DNA from: Archilochus colubris
Lineage: Eukaryota; Chordata; Aves; Apodiformes; Trochilidae
Direction: 5' to 3'
NCBI GenBank assembly: GCA_023079485.1
Contig: CM041091.1
Location: 32,324,146-32,388,145, forward strand
Length of the DNA stretch: 64,000 nucleotides
Position numbers and translations under genes: made by a program
Part shown: positions 1 through 12,300 of the stretch, in pieces
Position numbering within the stretch: the stretch's first letter is position 1
How the letters are laid out: every line of letters begins with the position of its first letter
Notes under the pieces: model-generated
Told to the model about the DNA's origin: nothing
What the model saw: the letters and a program-made list of their open reading frames with translations, nothing else
Database searches by the model: none

Positions 1-75
1 AAATGACTTAAGTCAAGATCACTATGTCATGATTCCATGTAAAAACACACACCCAGGGAAACCTAAATAAAATAC
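1..75 (-). other. OAT: OAT intron 2, 5' end only
   Basis: This is intron sequence following the GT donor at 75-74 of the first OAT coding exon. It continues off the window. Translation through it, past the ERGKG motif, leaves OAT homology at once, which supports the splice. Confidence 0.8.
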
Positions 76-302
76 CTTTTCCTCTTTCCAGAGCCACAGG
101 CAGGGGGTGGTAGTTGTGGGCACCATATTTAGCCTCACGTTCAAATATGTATTCAGAGGAGGCAGAGCCCTGAAGGGTTTTCTTTGGAGCAACTGAGGCA
201 GCAGAACTCAGGGAAGCCTGAGCACCTCGACAGAGAGCAGCAAGGCTCTGAGGGTGGGTGAGCTTGGAGAACATGGCTGACTTCAGGGAAGCTGCTGCAG
301 AT
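76..302 (-). CDS. OAT: OAT first coding exon (ornithine aminotransferase), partial gene
   Basis: Ornithine aminotransferase is a PLP-dependent mitochondrial matrix enzyme that interconverts ornithine plus 2-oxoglutarate and glutamate semialdehyde plus glutamate. The ATG is at 274 and the coding part is 274-76: 66 codons plus 1 nt. The N-terminus (MFSKL...) is rich in Ser/Ala and Arg/Lys with no acid before about residue 40, as expected of a mitochondrial presequence. It is followed by the family block [17 protein letters not shown] near residues 43-60, which matches vertebrate OAT almost residue for residue. A long pyrimidine tract and CCTAG acceptor precede the exon (AG at 304-303), leaving 28 nt of 5' UTR in it. 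The exon ends at AAAAG/GTATTT (GT at 75-74), phase 1. The remaining exons, with the PLP lysine, lie off the left edge. Identity is very secure; an unseen 5' UTR exon is expected upstream. Confidence 0.96.
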
Positions 303-2880
303 CTAGGGGAGGAAAAAGCAAAAAAAAGTTAATCATGAGCCCTAAGAATACTTCAGAAGAAATGCATGACAAATGAAGTGGTTTTCCTGCCAAGATTACA
401 GGTTACTCAACTCTGCAATTCAGTCAAGGAGCTTGTATACAAGAAGTAGAAATGAATATGGTTTTAACCTCAAATAAGTGTTTTTTCCTATTTTAGCATA
501 TATTCACAGTAATGAATAGAAAATTCAAATGTGTGACTTGCCAAGTCTCTGAACTAATCACACAATTTTTCCTCTAAGGGCTCTTCTTTCATTATGCCTA
601 TCATGTCTAGATAAATTCATATAAAATACAATAAACTTATCAAACTTCTGGTGCTATTAAATTACCTTTCCTCTCACAAAGATGTCCTGAAGACAAATCT
701 TACCACAAAATCAGAAAGCAAATAATACAAAATAATACAAAAAAAAAAATACATAAAGAAGCACCTGACCCAAATGATGTTAGTTAAAGAATATTATCAG
801 ATTTGGGTAGTTTTAACTGAGGTCAGCTTTAAGAAGCAAAATCTGTGACTTTTTGTATAAATTGCATTCTTTATATAATGTTGCCAGCCCCACAGGAAGC
901 TTTCACTGTTAGTAGCATTTTAAGACCATTAAAAAAATAAACATTAACAGTAACACTATGTCATGTTAATGATCCTTATAGAACCCTGTCTTCTTTTAGT
1001 CAAAATTTCCCCTGAATGTACAAATTCTGCTAAAAATCTAAGGAAAAGCTGAAGGTAGAATTTTGGGAGACAAATGCACTTGTGTTTCCTCCCTGTGGCT
1101 TCACCTCAGTCAACACAAAGCTCTGACTGAGCTGGGATTTCCAAAGCAGCTGGAACAAACTTTCCTGAGAGCACAGAAAAGTGGGGACAGCAGAAAGCCA
1201 CACGAGGGCTTTAGCAAGAGTTCTCCAGGCCTGAGTTTCTGGTTTTGCAGAACATCCCATGTATAAAAGGACCAAAAAGAAAGGACACAGACTGCAATCA
1301 CAAGTGCCCTGATCACCAGGTGCAGCCTCCTTTGTAACCTACTCCAAAAAGCTGAGTAACCTCAACACAAGAAAAGCAAAACTTAAAATATACCCCTGAA
1401 ATACCAACAGGGGGAGGCAGGGATGGTTTACACAGGGGTGCTGCTCTCATCTCAGGCTGCTTGCAGAGGCAGAAGTATTAAGTCATGGATTTGTTTTTCA
1501 TTTCTTTTGGAAAAGGTCTGCAGAGGGGATGGGACACCTTAAACAGAGCCATTTCTGTCCACAGACTCCTCAGATGTTTCACTGCTGCTCCTCACTTCTC
1601 AGCAACACCACTGAAACCACCCAGGCCACACAAGTCCTTTGGATCCTGTTCCAGCAAAAGGTGATGAGAAACTTCTTAACTCTGGGCATTTTGCCAGCTA
1701 TCATCAATGCTGTTAAAAATTAGTCACTGGTGTTGATAATTTTCAAGACCATTATTCCAAGATTTTGCAAGTAAAAAAGACAAAATCCTTCTCTGCTTGA
1801 GAACAGCTTTTCACAGAAACTCAGCTCAGCTGCATCACTCAAGATTACAGCTTGCTGAACTCCTCCAATTCACTGAGTTTTTGATACCCTGTCCCCTGGC
1901 ACACCTCATGGCAGAGCAGCTAATTCTATCATGAGCTTCCGTGTTGCTGGAAACTTTCCAGACACTCCAGAAATGAAAGCTGTAAAGAAATGAAACTCTC
2001 ACCAGCCCTGAGAGTCCTACTTTTCTGCATGAAGAATTACAAACCCCTAGTTTGAGGGTCTTCTTTTACTTCTTTCAAGCTGGAAAATCTTCATTGGAAG
2101 CTTTTAAAAGCCATCCATGAGGAGAAATGTCCTGCAAACTATGCTACTGAGGAGACATCATGTTAACTGAGGCATGGGAGGTTACATGGAATAGGGCTGA
2201 GTGAAGCTGGGAATTATGGATGGATCTGGAGTTAAAAGATGAAGAAAAACTTGGTTTTGATGAGCAAGACAAGGTGAACAGAAATTTCAGAAAGGAGCAG
2301 GGAAAAAAAAAAGCCACAAAGACAAAACAAACAAACTCAAACCTGAAAGCTTATTACCAGCCTTGAGGAAGTGAGAAATATGACCATGCCCTGCAGCATG
2401 CAGTGCTGGAATCAGAAGGCAGGGCTTTTCCCCCAGTGGAAAAGGTCTTGCATCAGCATAGAAGAGCTACTCAAAGCACAGCTGTGAAACAGATTTGAAT
2501 AACTTCACTCAGCTGCTGAGCAAGCCCAGAGCACTGTCCCTGCAGACCCCACAGCTAAACTCAGTGGTTTTAGGGAGCCAGATCCTGGCATACACTGAAA
2601 CAGACCCCGAGGTAAATGGGGATATTGTCATACAGATGAAAACCACTCAGGGTCCTGCTGATAGACCACACAAGAACCCTGCCACCCTGTGCCACCTGAA
2701 CACGAAGGGGAGGAAGAGGACAAGAGGACTAACTACAGCAGGAGGGATGCCAGTCTGGACGCGCCAAACCACCTTACCACATCAGAAACGGCTCAGGACC
2801 AAGACTGGCAGAGAAGAGTGACCCAGAATCCCAGGGATAAAACCCAGGAACCTTCTCACCATCCCAAGGCACAGATGCCA
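303..2880 (-). other. OAT: OAT intron 1 (probable), no other gene seen
   Basis: This is AT-rich single-copy sequence between the OAT coding exon and the GC-rich promoter block. Open frames here are short and resemble nothing known. A small A-rich tract lies near 739-750. Reading this as intron is an inference from the acceptor at 304-303 and the CpG-rich block upstream. Confidence 0.6.
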
Positions 2881-3800
2881 CCCTCGAACCACCACCACGG
2901 AGGGGCACAGAGGGGAAGGCGCCTCTCGGCCTCCAGAGCCCCCGGGGAGCGGCTGTCCCAGCCCCGGCTCCCCGCACAACGAGGGCAGACGGTGACCGAG
3001 CCTCGGCCTCTCAGGGACTCCATCCCCTTTTGCGGTTCCGTATCCCTCCACCTCCCCTTATCCCGGGAAGCAGCCGCCGTGCGGGGCAGCCCGACCCCTC
3101 CCGTCGCCTTGGCAACGGGGCCTGGCTGCGGCCTTGCCCGCGGGGCGGGGCCGCGCCCTCACAGCCGCGGGAGAAAACGCGGGGCAAGGCGATCCCGTCG
3201 GAGGCAAGAAGCTCCCCCAAGGCCCGTCCTGGCTGTCCCCATCGCTCTGTACCCGCCGGTCACCGCCTCCGCTGCCGCCTCTGCTGCTGCTGCTGCTTCC
3301 CGGCCCGGAGCCCGCGGCGAAAAGGCGGGGGGGGCCCCGCCGCTGCTGTCACCGCTCCCCGTCTCGCCCCGCCCCTCGCCGCCGATTGGCTGCCTCCGCA
3401 AGGGGATCGCCTCCACCGCCCACGCCCCCTTCTCCCATTGGTCACAACGCTCCCCTTCGGCGGCACACCCCGCCGCTCAACCAATCAAAATGGAGCCTCT
3501 CCATCAAGCCCCGCCCTCCGGGCTTTGGCTCGCTTCCCTCAGCATCGCCCCGCTCTCGCCTCAGCCTCAGCGCTTCCCTCGGGACCGGGTCGGGACCGGG
3601 TCGGGACCGGGTCGGGACCGGGTCGGGACCGGGTCGGGACCGGGTCGGGACCGGGTCGGGACCGGGTCGGGACCGGGGGGACAATTTTTGCAGCTGTATC
3701 AACGCCCTCCCCTGTCCGGGCCGAAGCCGGTTCAGCGGGTCGAGCCCCGCGGCTGTCCTGCGTGGCAGCAACCCGCCCTTGGCCGCACTTTTGCTCCTTC
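2880..3800 (-). promoter_or_regulatory. OAT: CpG-rich probable OAT promoter with three CCAAT boxes
   Basis: An abrupt GC- and CpG-rich block lies about 3 kb upstream of the OAT coding exon. It contains three CCAAT boxes: ATTGG at 3385-3389 and 3437-3441 (CCAAT on the minus strand) and CCAAT at 3481-3485, spaced about 45-52 bp apart. GC-box words are scattered around them (CCCCGCCC near 3368 and 3509, GGGGCGGGGCC near 3143). No convincing TATA box is seen. This is typical of a housekeeping CpG-island promoter. I cannot place the transcription start or the noncoding exon exactly. Antisense or bidirectional initiation is possible, but no plus-strand gene is recognisable. Confidence 0.7.
3581..3677. 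repeat. 11-bp G-rich minisatellite (GGGACCGGGTC), 8.8 copies
   Basis: Eight identical head-to-tail copies of GGGACCGGGTC run from 3581 to 3668, followed by a partial ninth (3669-3677). Each unit carries two GGG runs, so the plus strand has many G-quadruplex options. The array lies on the upstream edge of the OAT promoter block. The 11-bp period makes it open in all frames and inflates spurious ORFs; it is not coding. Confidence 0.97.
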
Positions 3801-4721
3801 TGGGAAATGGCTGTAAAAAAAAAATAAAATAAATAAAATGGGTAGGGACTGGGAATGCTGTCCCGTGGCCTCCATGGAGGGCAGAGGTGGCTGGGAGTTT
3901 TAGGAGAGGTGGGGATGTGGGGAGCCAGTCTGAAGCTTACCCAAAAAATAAAATATATATAAAAATAATAGGGATTCACGGCGTTCTCTCATGGATTGAT
4001 TCCTCACAGGGCTCCTGTGCCAGCTGTGCAGCCCTGTGTGTAGAATTCAGCTCCGTGGTTCCTCCGTGGAATGGTCTCACCTGTGGGATGGCATCGCTGG
4101 AGTTCGGATCTGCTCCTGACTTCTGGAGACACAGAGAGGTGTGAGAGAGGCCCTGGGAGCAGGGAGGTGAGGAGGACCAGGCTGTAACCAGCACAACCCT
4201 GACCTTTCCCCAGGCTGAATTACACTTAGACAGCAGGTTTTTAACCAGAAAATCTGGATATTCACAAGGAAGCATGAGGTGGGGTTGAGACATCCCCACC
4301 AGTTCTCATCCAAAAGGCAAACACTGAGAGTATTTCACTTTTTATCTTACCCACATCACTAGGAAGGGGGGAAAAAACACCCAAAAAATCAGCAGCAACG
4401 CTTCTGGGTGCCTCTTTTTACTCATGAGCTGGCCCAACAACCTTATCAGTGCTGGAAAATAATTTATTTTTTCCACAAGGAAAACACAGCATCCTAGGTT
4501 GACAGCACAGAGAATTTGCATATCTTCCCCACACGCTTGAAAATACTCCTGAATCTTGTCATATCTTCTAAGCAAATTGCTCAAACTTTGGATGTGGCAC
4601 TGCTTATGCATTTGGAGATCAGTGCCCTCAGAGAAAACCTTCCCAGTGTGCAGTCAGCTTGATGCAAAAAAGGGTTGGGAGCAGAGCAGATGACACTGTG
4701 CTCTTTATGAACACCCAGAGA

Positions 4722-4749
4722 GCTAATATATTAATGCTAATATATTAAT
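4722..4749. repeat. Perfect 14-bp duplication GCTAATATATTAAT
   Basis: Two identical adjacent copies (4722-4735 and 4736-4749) each contain TAAT on both strands, giving a small cluster of homeodomain-core words. It may simply be an AT-rich slippage product. Confidence 0.9.
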
Positions 4750-7490
4750 GTCTCTTATTAGGCTGATGCTGCCAATGTGTGCCTTACATCTGCTGCCAAA
4801 GCTGAAGGAATAAAGCACCAAAAGGCTGTGCCCTGAGTGCTAAACTGGAAAGGACATTGCACAGTGGTGCCTGTGGAACAAATACATGGTTGGGCTGTGC
4901 CAAGTTGCTTGAGTCCAGTTATTATCTAGGAGCTACTGAAACCCCTTTATTTCTAACTAAGGGTAGGATTTATTTTTTGTTTTGTGAAAGGCCTGAAATG
5001 TGAAGGCAGATAATAAGCACTGACCCTTCTATTTTGGGTGATATATTTGGTCCCAGTTCATCTCTGCTGTAAGGAAAAAACAGCCTGGGTGGACATGGGC
5101 CAGGAGTGGCAATCTATGAATGAGCTCAGTGGGATTTTCCTAGGCAAGAAATACAGGTTTGAGCTTCCTTTTATTTTTTTTTTAACTTTGGTATTTAATT
5201 ATTGTGGTAGATAGCTTCTCAGTTTGCTGAAGTCATACTAGTGGTGTCTCCTACCTGTTTAGCCACAAAAATGGGATACTTGGAGCTACATTCTCTTCAT
5301 CTTTTGTGGGCTGAATTCTCACTCAGCTTCAGAGCAGCTTTTTACCTGCTCTGAGATTCTGTTTGTCTCAAGGACACTTCCAGCTGGTTTAGCTCCACCC
5401 AGCCACCAGTTTTTCAGAGGAAACAGAAAAATGTAGAAAGGACAGAACTTGTCCAAAGGATCACACAGAGCACAGCTTGTGAGGAAAATAAGTATCCCAT
5501 CTGCAATTACCTGAAAAATTAAACTAAGGGCAACCAAGATCAGTTGTTGAAGGGCTGAATCTTGGGTTCAGGCTCTGCTATGTGGAGCCAGAGCCATCCT
5601 GCCCTGAGAGGTGATTTCAGAAGCCAGGCATCCAGCCTGGATTTTCCTCCAGGAAAAACAGCCAGCATGTGCCCAAGTAAACACTGCAGACTTGGGGCTG
5701 AAATGCAGAGTTTCAAAAACAAACAACCCTCAAGCAAGAAAGGGCTTGCTTTCTTTTGGGTCCTGCAAGGAGAAGAAATAATTAAAAAAGAGGTTTATGT
5801 TCTCAAATGCAAACATAGTAGGGAATGTATTGATGTTACACATAAATGTATTTTTGATAGCTGCTGTGAGCTGGTTTTGAGACTTAAAAAATGAGGAGTA
5901 TGAAATAACTCTCAGCTGCAATGTGGCCATTCAACACTCCAGAGAGAGTGATCACATTTTTATACAGCAACAGTGCAGCCCTGTTGTGGCTCCCTTTCTT
6001 TCCTCCTTTATTTTCAGCAGTTATGGTGAAGACACAGAAAACCCTGACTTTTCTTCTTCAAGTGCTAACAAGTTGGAATTTTAAGTTGTTCACATTATGC
6101 ACAGGGACAGACACTACCACAGATCTTGGAGCTGTTGCTCTCAGCTAGAAGGGGTATTTAAAAGCTGTGATTTTTTTAAAAAAGGAAAGCAGAAGCTTAA
6201 TGTGGAATATTAAGTCACCTGCAGCTACCTGAAAGGCTCCACGTGACAGTGACTGAAACATGGGAAACAAAAGACATGAAATCTTCACATTTACAGTCAT
6301 TTGCCCTGCAGAAAAGAAGAAAATCTTGACCTACTTGAGGAAAGAGGGTTATTATATTCATTCTGCTTACCCAGAAAATACAGTGTGACATGTAAGAAAA
6401 CCATCATGTTATAAGAAGGAACAAGTTAAGTCATGCCAGTTGTTAGGAGCAATTCTTCAGCTCTGTCTCTGGCAGGAATGCTCAGTGAAGTGGTGGGGAA
6501 TTAGGCATGTGAGGAGACTGAGGAATTGCATCCCATTAATACTGTGGTTATTTAGAGGTAGGGCCAGCACAAGGGAACCACAGTCCTGACCTCCTCCTTG
6601 TGTGCTCCTGGGATTCCTCTGCTGCTCCTGGGAGATGCTGGAGGCCCTGGTGCAGGAGCAGGGTTGCAGTGCCCTTTATTGGCATGAAAACTGGGTCAGG
6701 TCTGATGCAGTGAGTGCCCAAAGTGATGTCTGGGCACAGGGCAGAGGTGGCTGAGCCTTTGATGCCAGGGTTGCTTCTTACCCTGCTCACAAGAAGAGTT
6801 CCTCAGCTCAGAGGCAGAACCAGAGCAGTCAGCAGCTTGGCTGGGGAGTTCATCCAAGGTTCAGGTTCATAATTAGCTAAAACCAACACGAGTCTCCAGA
6901 GCTGGCAGAAAGGCTGTCCCAGCCCTCTTCCCACCTCTAGGAAAGCCACCCATGACTTTCAGGTCAATTCAAAGGAAGGGAGTGAGTGACAAGAAAAGCT
7001 GTCAGGCTGGTGGGCACCCACAAACACCAAACAGGAGGTGTCAGCACAGGCATTGGGTGTTGGGACCTCATCAGAACTGACCTAACCTGAAATAAGGCTC
7101 CAACTCAGCTGATTCTCCACTTGTTATGTGGGGTGCTTAAAGATCCCCAGATTCTAAACCTGACAGCTTTTAAGATTCCCATTTGGCAAAGGCTGTGTAT
7201 CTGTATATCCTCTCTTTTAAAATATAATCAATGTTTAAGGCTTCTTTCTTGAAATAATAGCAGTGAAATACACTTCCATGGTGAAAACTACCCCAGCAAA
7301 TCAGTGTGTGTAGAAAGGAGTAAAAGCTGTTATTTGTATTGATCTTGTCCATGGAGCTGGTATCTCTGAAGGTCTTTCAGAGGCTGCTCAGGGAAAAACC
7401 ATGGATCTTGAATACCTCTGCAGTGTTCCCATGTGCCTAACCCCCATGGAATGCCACATTTTTTAATTACATTTGATATGTGGCATTACA

Positions 7491-8331
7491 TAGAATCCTA
7501 GAATCATAGAACTGGCTGGGTTGGAAGGGACCTCAGAGATCATCAAGTCCAACCCTGGATCCACTCCTGCTGCAGTTCCCAGCCCATGGCACTCAGTGCC
7601 ACATCCAGGCTCTTTTGAAATATCTCCAGACACGGAGAATCCACTACTTCCCTGGGCAGCCCATTCCAATGCCTGATCACCCTCTCCAGAAAGAAATTCT
7701 TTCTCATCTCCAACCTAAACCTCCCCTGGCACAACTTGAGACCCTGCCCTCTTGTCTTGCTGAGAGTTGCCTGGGAAAAGAGCCCAACCCCCCCCTGGCT
7801 CCAACCTCCTTTCAGGGAGTTGGAGAGAGTGATGAGGTCTCCCCTGAGCCTCCTCTTCTCCAGCCTCAACACCCCTCAGCCTTCTGTAGGAAACACCAAA
7901 ACACCTGTGTCTGGCCTCCCTCCTGAGCATGTGCAGGAGCAGGGGGCCAATAAGAGAGCAGCTGACACCCATGGAGAGAGCTCTCACTCTTCAGTGAGGA
8001 TGGAGAAACCCACAGCTCGAGGAGCCCCAGGAGCAGGCAAGAAGGGGTAGATCCTGGAGCCCCAGGAACAGCCCTAGGATATCGTCCAGGAATGGGCTAA
8101 ACCCCGAGGCCTCAGGATCAGCCCTAGGAGCAAGAAGGGCTCCTCCCGCTACACCTCTCCTCACAGGATCTGTGCTCGAGTCCCTTCACCAGCCCAGTTG
8201 CCTCCTTTGGACCTGCTCCAACACCTCAATCTCCTTCCTGAGCTGAGGGGCCCAGAATTGGACACAGGACTCAAGCTGTGGCCTCACCAGGGCTGAGAAC
8301 AGGGGCAGAATCCCTTCCCTGGACCTGCTGA
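7491..8331 (-). mobile_element. CR1 LINE 3' fragment, interrupted by an insertion
   Basis: This is a 5'-truncated CR1 retrotransposon on the minus strand. Its 3' end at 7491-7520 has the octamer-type tail (ATTCTATG/ATTCTAGG on the minus strand). Reading minus, frames encode the conserved CR1 ORF2 C-terminus, including [13 protein letters not shown] and [19 protein letters not shown]. The element extends to about 8331, where homology to the other window copies stops. A block of about 270 bp (7885-8153) is absent from the copies at 26665 and 40297 and is annotated separately. Confidence 0.93.
7885..8153. mobile_element. Probable solo LTR nested in CR1 (269 bp)
   Basis: Alignment by eye with the CR1 copies at 26665 and 40297 shows extra sequence within the CR1 text CTCAGCC/TCTCCTCACAGG. 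The extra block starts TGTAGG and ends GCTACA, so its termini are the inverted repeat TGTAG/CTACA expected of retroviral-type LTRs. Flanking 5-mers CCTTC and CCTCT are similar but not identical, so a target-site duplication is only suggested. Inside is an internal near-duplication built on CCCCAGGAACAGCCCTAGGA-like words. No gag, pol or env sequence is present. It could instead be another nonautonomous insert. Confidence 0.5.
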
Positions 8332-8946
8332 GATGATCAGCTTGAGAAAGAAGCTAACTTGGGAACAGTGTTTGAGAGGAAAAATCTAAGGGGAATTGAG
8401 CTTTAATGGTTGTGCTACAGTAGTGAGCAAAGGTAGGGTTGTTACACACAATGTGAGTCAGGAACCACAAAAGAGCTCCTCTGAGTAGAACAACAAAGAT
8501 GCCAACCAAGAGGCTAAAGCAAACCTGCAGTGTGCAGCTCATAAATTATTTTCATGCATCATTATCTTCCCAGAAAATTCTACTGTGTACACCATCAGAA
8601 ATGGGGTCCAGACCATGAGTTTTTCCATGTCAAGAAAGTGCTGGAATTCGAGGTGACTTCAGCTGCCATGGGGCCACACTAGAAAACAAAAAGAAAAATG
8701 TGTTCAGGTCTGGTGATGCAAGAACCCTCTTATCAATTTTCCTTCAGGAGGATCTCACCCACCAAATATTTTGCCAGACGTCTGGTCTACCTGGGAGCTG
8801 TAAAGCTGCTGGAAATCAGACTTTGATCTCACTCATAACAGGTATGTGGGAGCAAAGCAACACTGCTCAGTCATTCCTGACTCACCTGACCACTGAGTGA
8901 CCACTTCAGAGATCAGCTGCTCCATTTTGTGAGGCTTCTGATAAAC

Positions 8947-8997
8947 ATGGATTGGTTTAGGTTGGAGGAGACCTCCAAGATCACCCAGTCCATACCT
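8947..8997 (-). mobile_element. CR1 3'-end remnant
   Basis: A short stretch resembles the CR1 3' end in minus orientation (GGTTTAGGTTGGAGGAGACC, then a degenerate match to ATCATCAAGTCCAACCC). The octamer tail is missing. It is old and partly decayed. Confidence 0.6.
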
Positions 8998-9080
8998 TGA
9001 CACGTGGGTACCTTGCCTCTCATGGGTGTTCTGAATGTGGCACTGACGTGGTAAAACTGCTACAGGTGGTGTCTGGGGTG

Positions 9081-9383
9081 AGAGGAGATGAGAGGAGAAG
9101 AGAGGAGAGGAGAGGAGAGGAGAGGAGAGGAGAGGAGAGGAGAGGAGAAGAGAAGAGAAGAGAAGAGAAGAGAAGAGAAGAGAAGAGAAGAGAAGAGAAG
9201 AGAAGAGAAGAGAAGAGAAGAGAAGAGAAGAGAAGAGAAGGGAAGGGAAGAGAAGAGAAGAGAAGAGAAGAGAAGAGAAGGGAAGAGGGAAGAGAAAAAG
9301 AGAAGGGAAAGGGGAAGGGCAGGGAAGGGCAGGGAAGGGCAGGGAAGGGAAGGGGAAGAGGAAGAGGAAGAGGAAGAGGAAAA
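9081..9383. repeat. Compound purine satellite (AGAGG/AGAAG/GGAAG)n
   Basis: About 300 bp of almost pure purine on the plus strand. It begins as a GAGGA pentamer array, becomes a long GAAGA pentamer array from about 9148, then GGAAG, GGGCAGGGAA-type 10-mers, and finally GGAAGA hexamers. The phase shifts suggest successive expansions. The apparent Arg/Glu or Ser/Leu/Phe proteins in all frames are artefacts of the period. Confidence 0.97.
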
Positions 9384-12300
9384 TCTGATGGCTGGAATCC
9401 AGCACACAGTAACTTAATTTTGAAACACCTCATGCGTTTCCTACTGCAGACCTTCCTGGCTGACACCTGTGCTGCCATCAGGAGGTGGGACTGATGCTCT
9501 CCACATCAATGACAAAAATAAACATTCCTCTTTCTTCTGAAGGAAAAGTTCAGGGAGCAGTAGAAGGGCTCTTGAGCTCTCCATCTGCCTGCTCCTTGCC
9601 TTGGGCCATCACTGCCTCTCTCTAAATGCTCCTGCTTGATCCCCAGAAGGAAAAACTCCACAGGTAGAAACCAGAGGATTCTATCCTCAGCTCAGGAACC
9701 CCTGTGTGTAGATAGCATTTATTTTAATTACAGTTATTCTAGCAAATAATACTGGGGGGAAAAGGTTGGAAGGAGGGAAAGTGGGAGGGAAGAAAAAGTC
9801 TTTGGTTTAATTTTCCATTTATGTGTTAAACAACAAATCACGTTGGTTTCCAAGGGAAAATTCTTGGTCACTGATATTTAGATGTATGTATTCTGTCTTT
9901 TACTCCTGGATGTACTTACTTGCTCAGTGTACTCTTGACTTTGCAAACCCAACTGTACCAGGCTGTTGGGTTTTTTTAATACAGCTAAACTGACATTTCT
10001 AACATTTCCCTAACTGTGCCATCCTGGTGTTCCCCCATGTACTTCCCTAATTATACTATTAAATAAAGTTTATTTCCAGAGTTTTTGTGGTTCTTGGACC
10101 ACTAGTAGTTCCTGTGAAGAGAGAGGGTACAAAACAAGAATTAAGGGGTTTTATCCAGAGGTAGGTTAAGGATTAAGGTTTTTTATCCAGACCTGTATGA
10201 ATCAGGAGCTTTCTCTTCCTGCAGCTGAAGCACAACCTGTCCTTCCTGGCTGTCTGAGCTCTTGCCACCCTGGAGGTGAGGTCCAGAACCACTGCCCCAG
10301 CTGCCACTTTGTGTTCTGGAGAAGGAATGAAGTGAGGATGGAAGGAAAGCTCCACCTGGGGTTGCATGGCCCAGAATTATGGAAGTGGGGGCAGGCTGAA
10401 ACTCAGCTCTGGATGCACTGCAGGCACTGTTATTATGGACAACATGGTGGGAATGAGGTGGGTACTAACTTCACTGCTCTTCTTGGAGCATTTGAGTTGA
10501 AAACTCTCTTTAATTGAAAAGAGATGCATTTATTTATTTAAATATTTGTTGGTTTGGGTTGTTTGTTTTTTTTTTTAACACGTGAGGCTGACTTGTGATT
10601 CTCTTTAACATTTATATTCAGCTGTGAATAAAGTCCATTTTTGTCTGTGCTTGAAAATATTGCACAAATCAGTATCCAGGATTGTTAAAGATAATGGACA
10701 CTCAGCAGGGCATTTCCAAAAGTGTTAGCAGTGCAAATAGCATCATCTGGATGCTGCAGTGTTTGAAACTGCTATTTCCAGGACTGCTTGGAATTACAGC
10801 TGTCCTGTATGGCCACTCACCACATCCCTAACTAGAAACCAAAGAGGTCACCCACTCAAGCAGCCACCTCCTCGACCAAGCAGGAGGAGATGTGTCTGTC
10901 CCAAAGGCTTGGAAGTATTTAGCCAAAAAGACTTTGGTGGCTTGGGATCAGTGGCACAAAACCTGCACTCCCATTTCTATACCTCACCCTCCCAAGGCTG
11001 CACAAAGGGGAAAGAGAGAATGTCATATTCTCTGGAATTAATTGTAAATATTGTAAATCCAAGGCTGTGGAAGTGACTAAAGGGAGTGTTGGAAAAGGGG
11101 CTGGCATTCTGTAGGAATCAAGCCTTCAAATTTCCTATAAACCTCGAGTAGTTCTGCCAAAGGCAAGATTGCTGGCAAACCACAGAGCCTTGGAAAGCTT
11201 CATGTACAGCAACAGAGGAGGAGACAATTTATACTATTTCAGTTTGTACCATTCCCTATTTTTTTGCTACAATTCACACTTCTAAAGGAAAACAAGTAAT
11301 CAGATGACAAATGACAGCACCAAGCTTTTTTTTTTTTCTTTTTTTTTCCACCAGAGATTTCAGCACACTGCAGCTGACCAACTGCTTCAGGTTCTCAGAG
11401 TGACAGCCAAATAAAACCAAGAACCAGTTTGTGCACAGTGATGGCAACCAGTAGAAAGCCACAGACAGGTCAAGAGGTTTTAGGTCCAGTTGGTCCTAAG
11501 CTGAAGCAGGGAAAACGGACTAGATGAGCCTGTGGAATGCCTTTATCTTCCTGAGGGACTTGAGCTGAGAGGAGTTTTAATCAGGAAAGTGATGTCTGTA
11601 AGAGAGGGGGGTCCTGTGAAGCCTCTCCTTGCAGCCAGCCTGGAAAAGGGGGGTACAACCCACCATCACCCCCACGCAGCACAGGGCACTGCTGGGACCC
11701 ACACCCAGTGGGGAAGAAGTCCAGAAAGCAAACACTGATTGATGCAAATACAGATAAAAACAATTCAACATGGAATAATTAAAAAATATATATAAATAAA
11801 GGGAAAAACAAAACAAAACAAACAGCTTTTTATTTAGACCAACACAAGAAGAGCTAGATAGGATTTATGAGCTAAGTTTTTTGGTTGGAGAGCCAATGTG
11901 TAAAGGGGATACAGTCTTGAACAGTGTTATAATAATTGCTGAAACTGCATAGGACAGATTTTTATTCTTTTTTGAAACCAATTACTTCCCATCCGTTCAG
12001 GGATGGATAAGCCCCCAGCTACAATTCCTTTTCATGCTGGTGCTTGTAACGATGAAGATGAAATGTGATTTTCCTAGCTAACAAATGCTCCAAACAGCAA
12101 AAAAAAAAGAAAAAGCATATGTTTCTCTGGTATGGAAAATAGGTCTTGGCATGCTGGAAATTCTCCTTTTTTTTTACTTATTTTCTACCATAAATGCCCC
12201 ATTTTTAACAAAATGAATAATGTAACCATTCTCTCTGATTTATGTTTTCTTTTCTGCCTCATTTGGCACTAATGCTGTGTTATTACAAGAACTCTTCTCT

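Noticed and set aside
2689..3832. Long plus-strand open frames (up to 375 codons) in the OAT promoter block
   Set aside because: They are Pro/Arg/Gly/Ser-rich, overlap in all three frames, and run through the 11-bp repeat as a periodic peptide. This is expected of stop-poor GC-rich island DNA; no family resemblance.
7543..7872. 109-codon minus-strand frame, also seen at 26715-27044
   Set aside because: It is the CR1 LINE ORF2 C-terminus in truncated copies, not a host gene.
8833..9494. Ser/Leu/Phe-rich and Arg/Glu-rich open frames of 109-190 codons
   Set aside because: They are translations of the purine satellite at 9081-9383; the period lacks stops in any frame.
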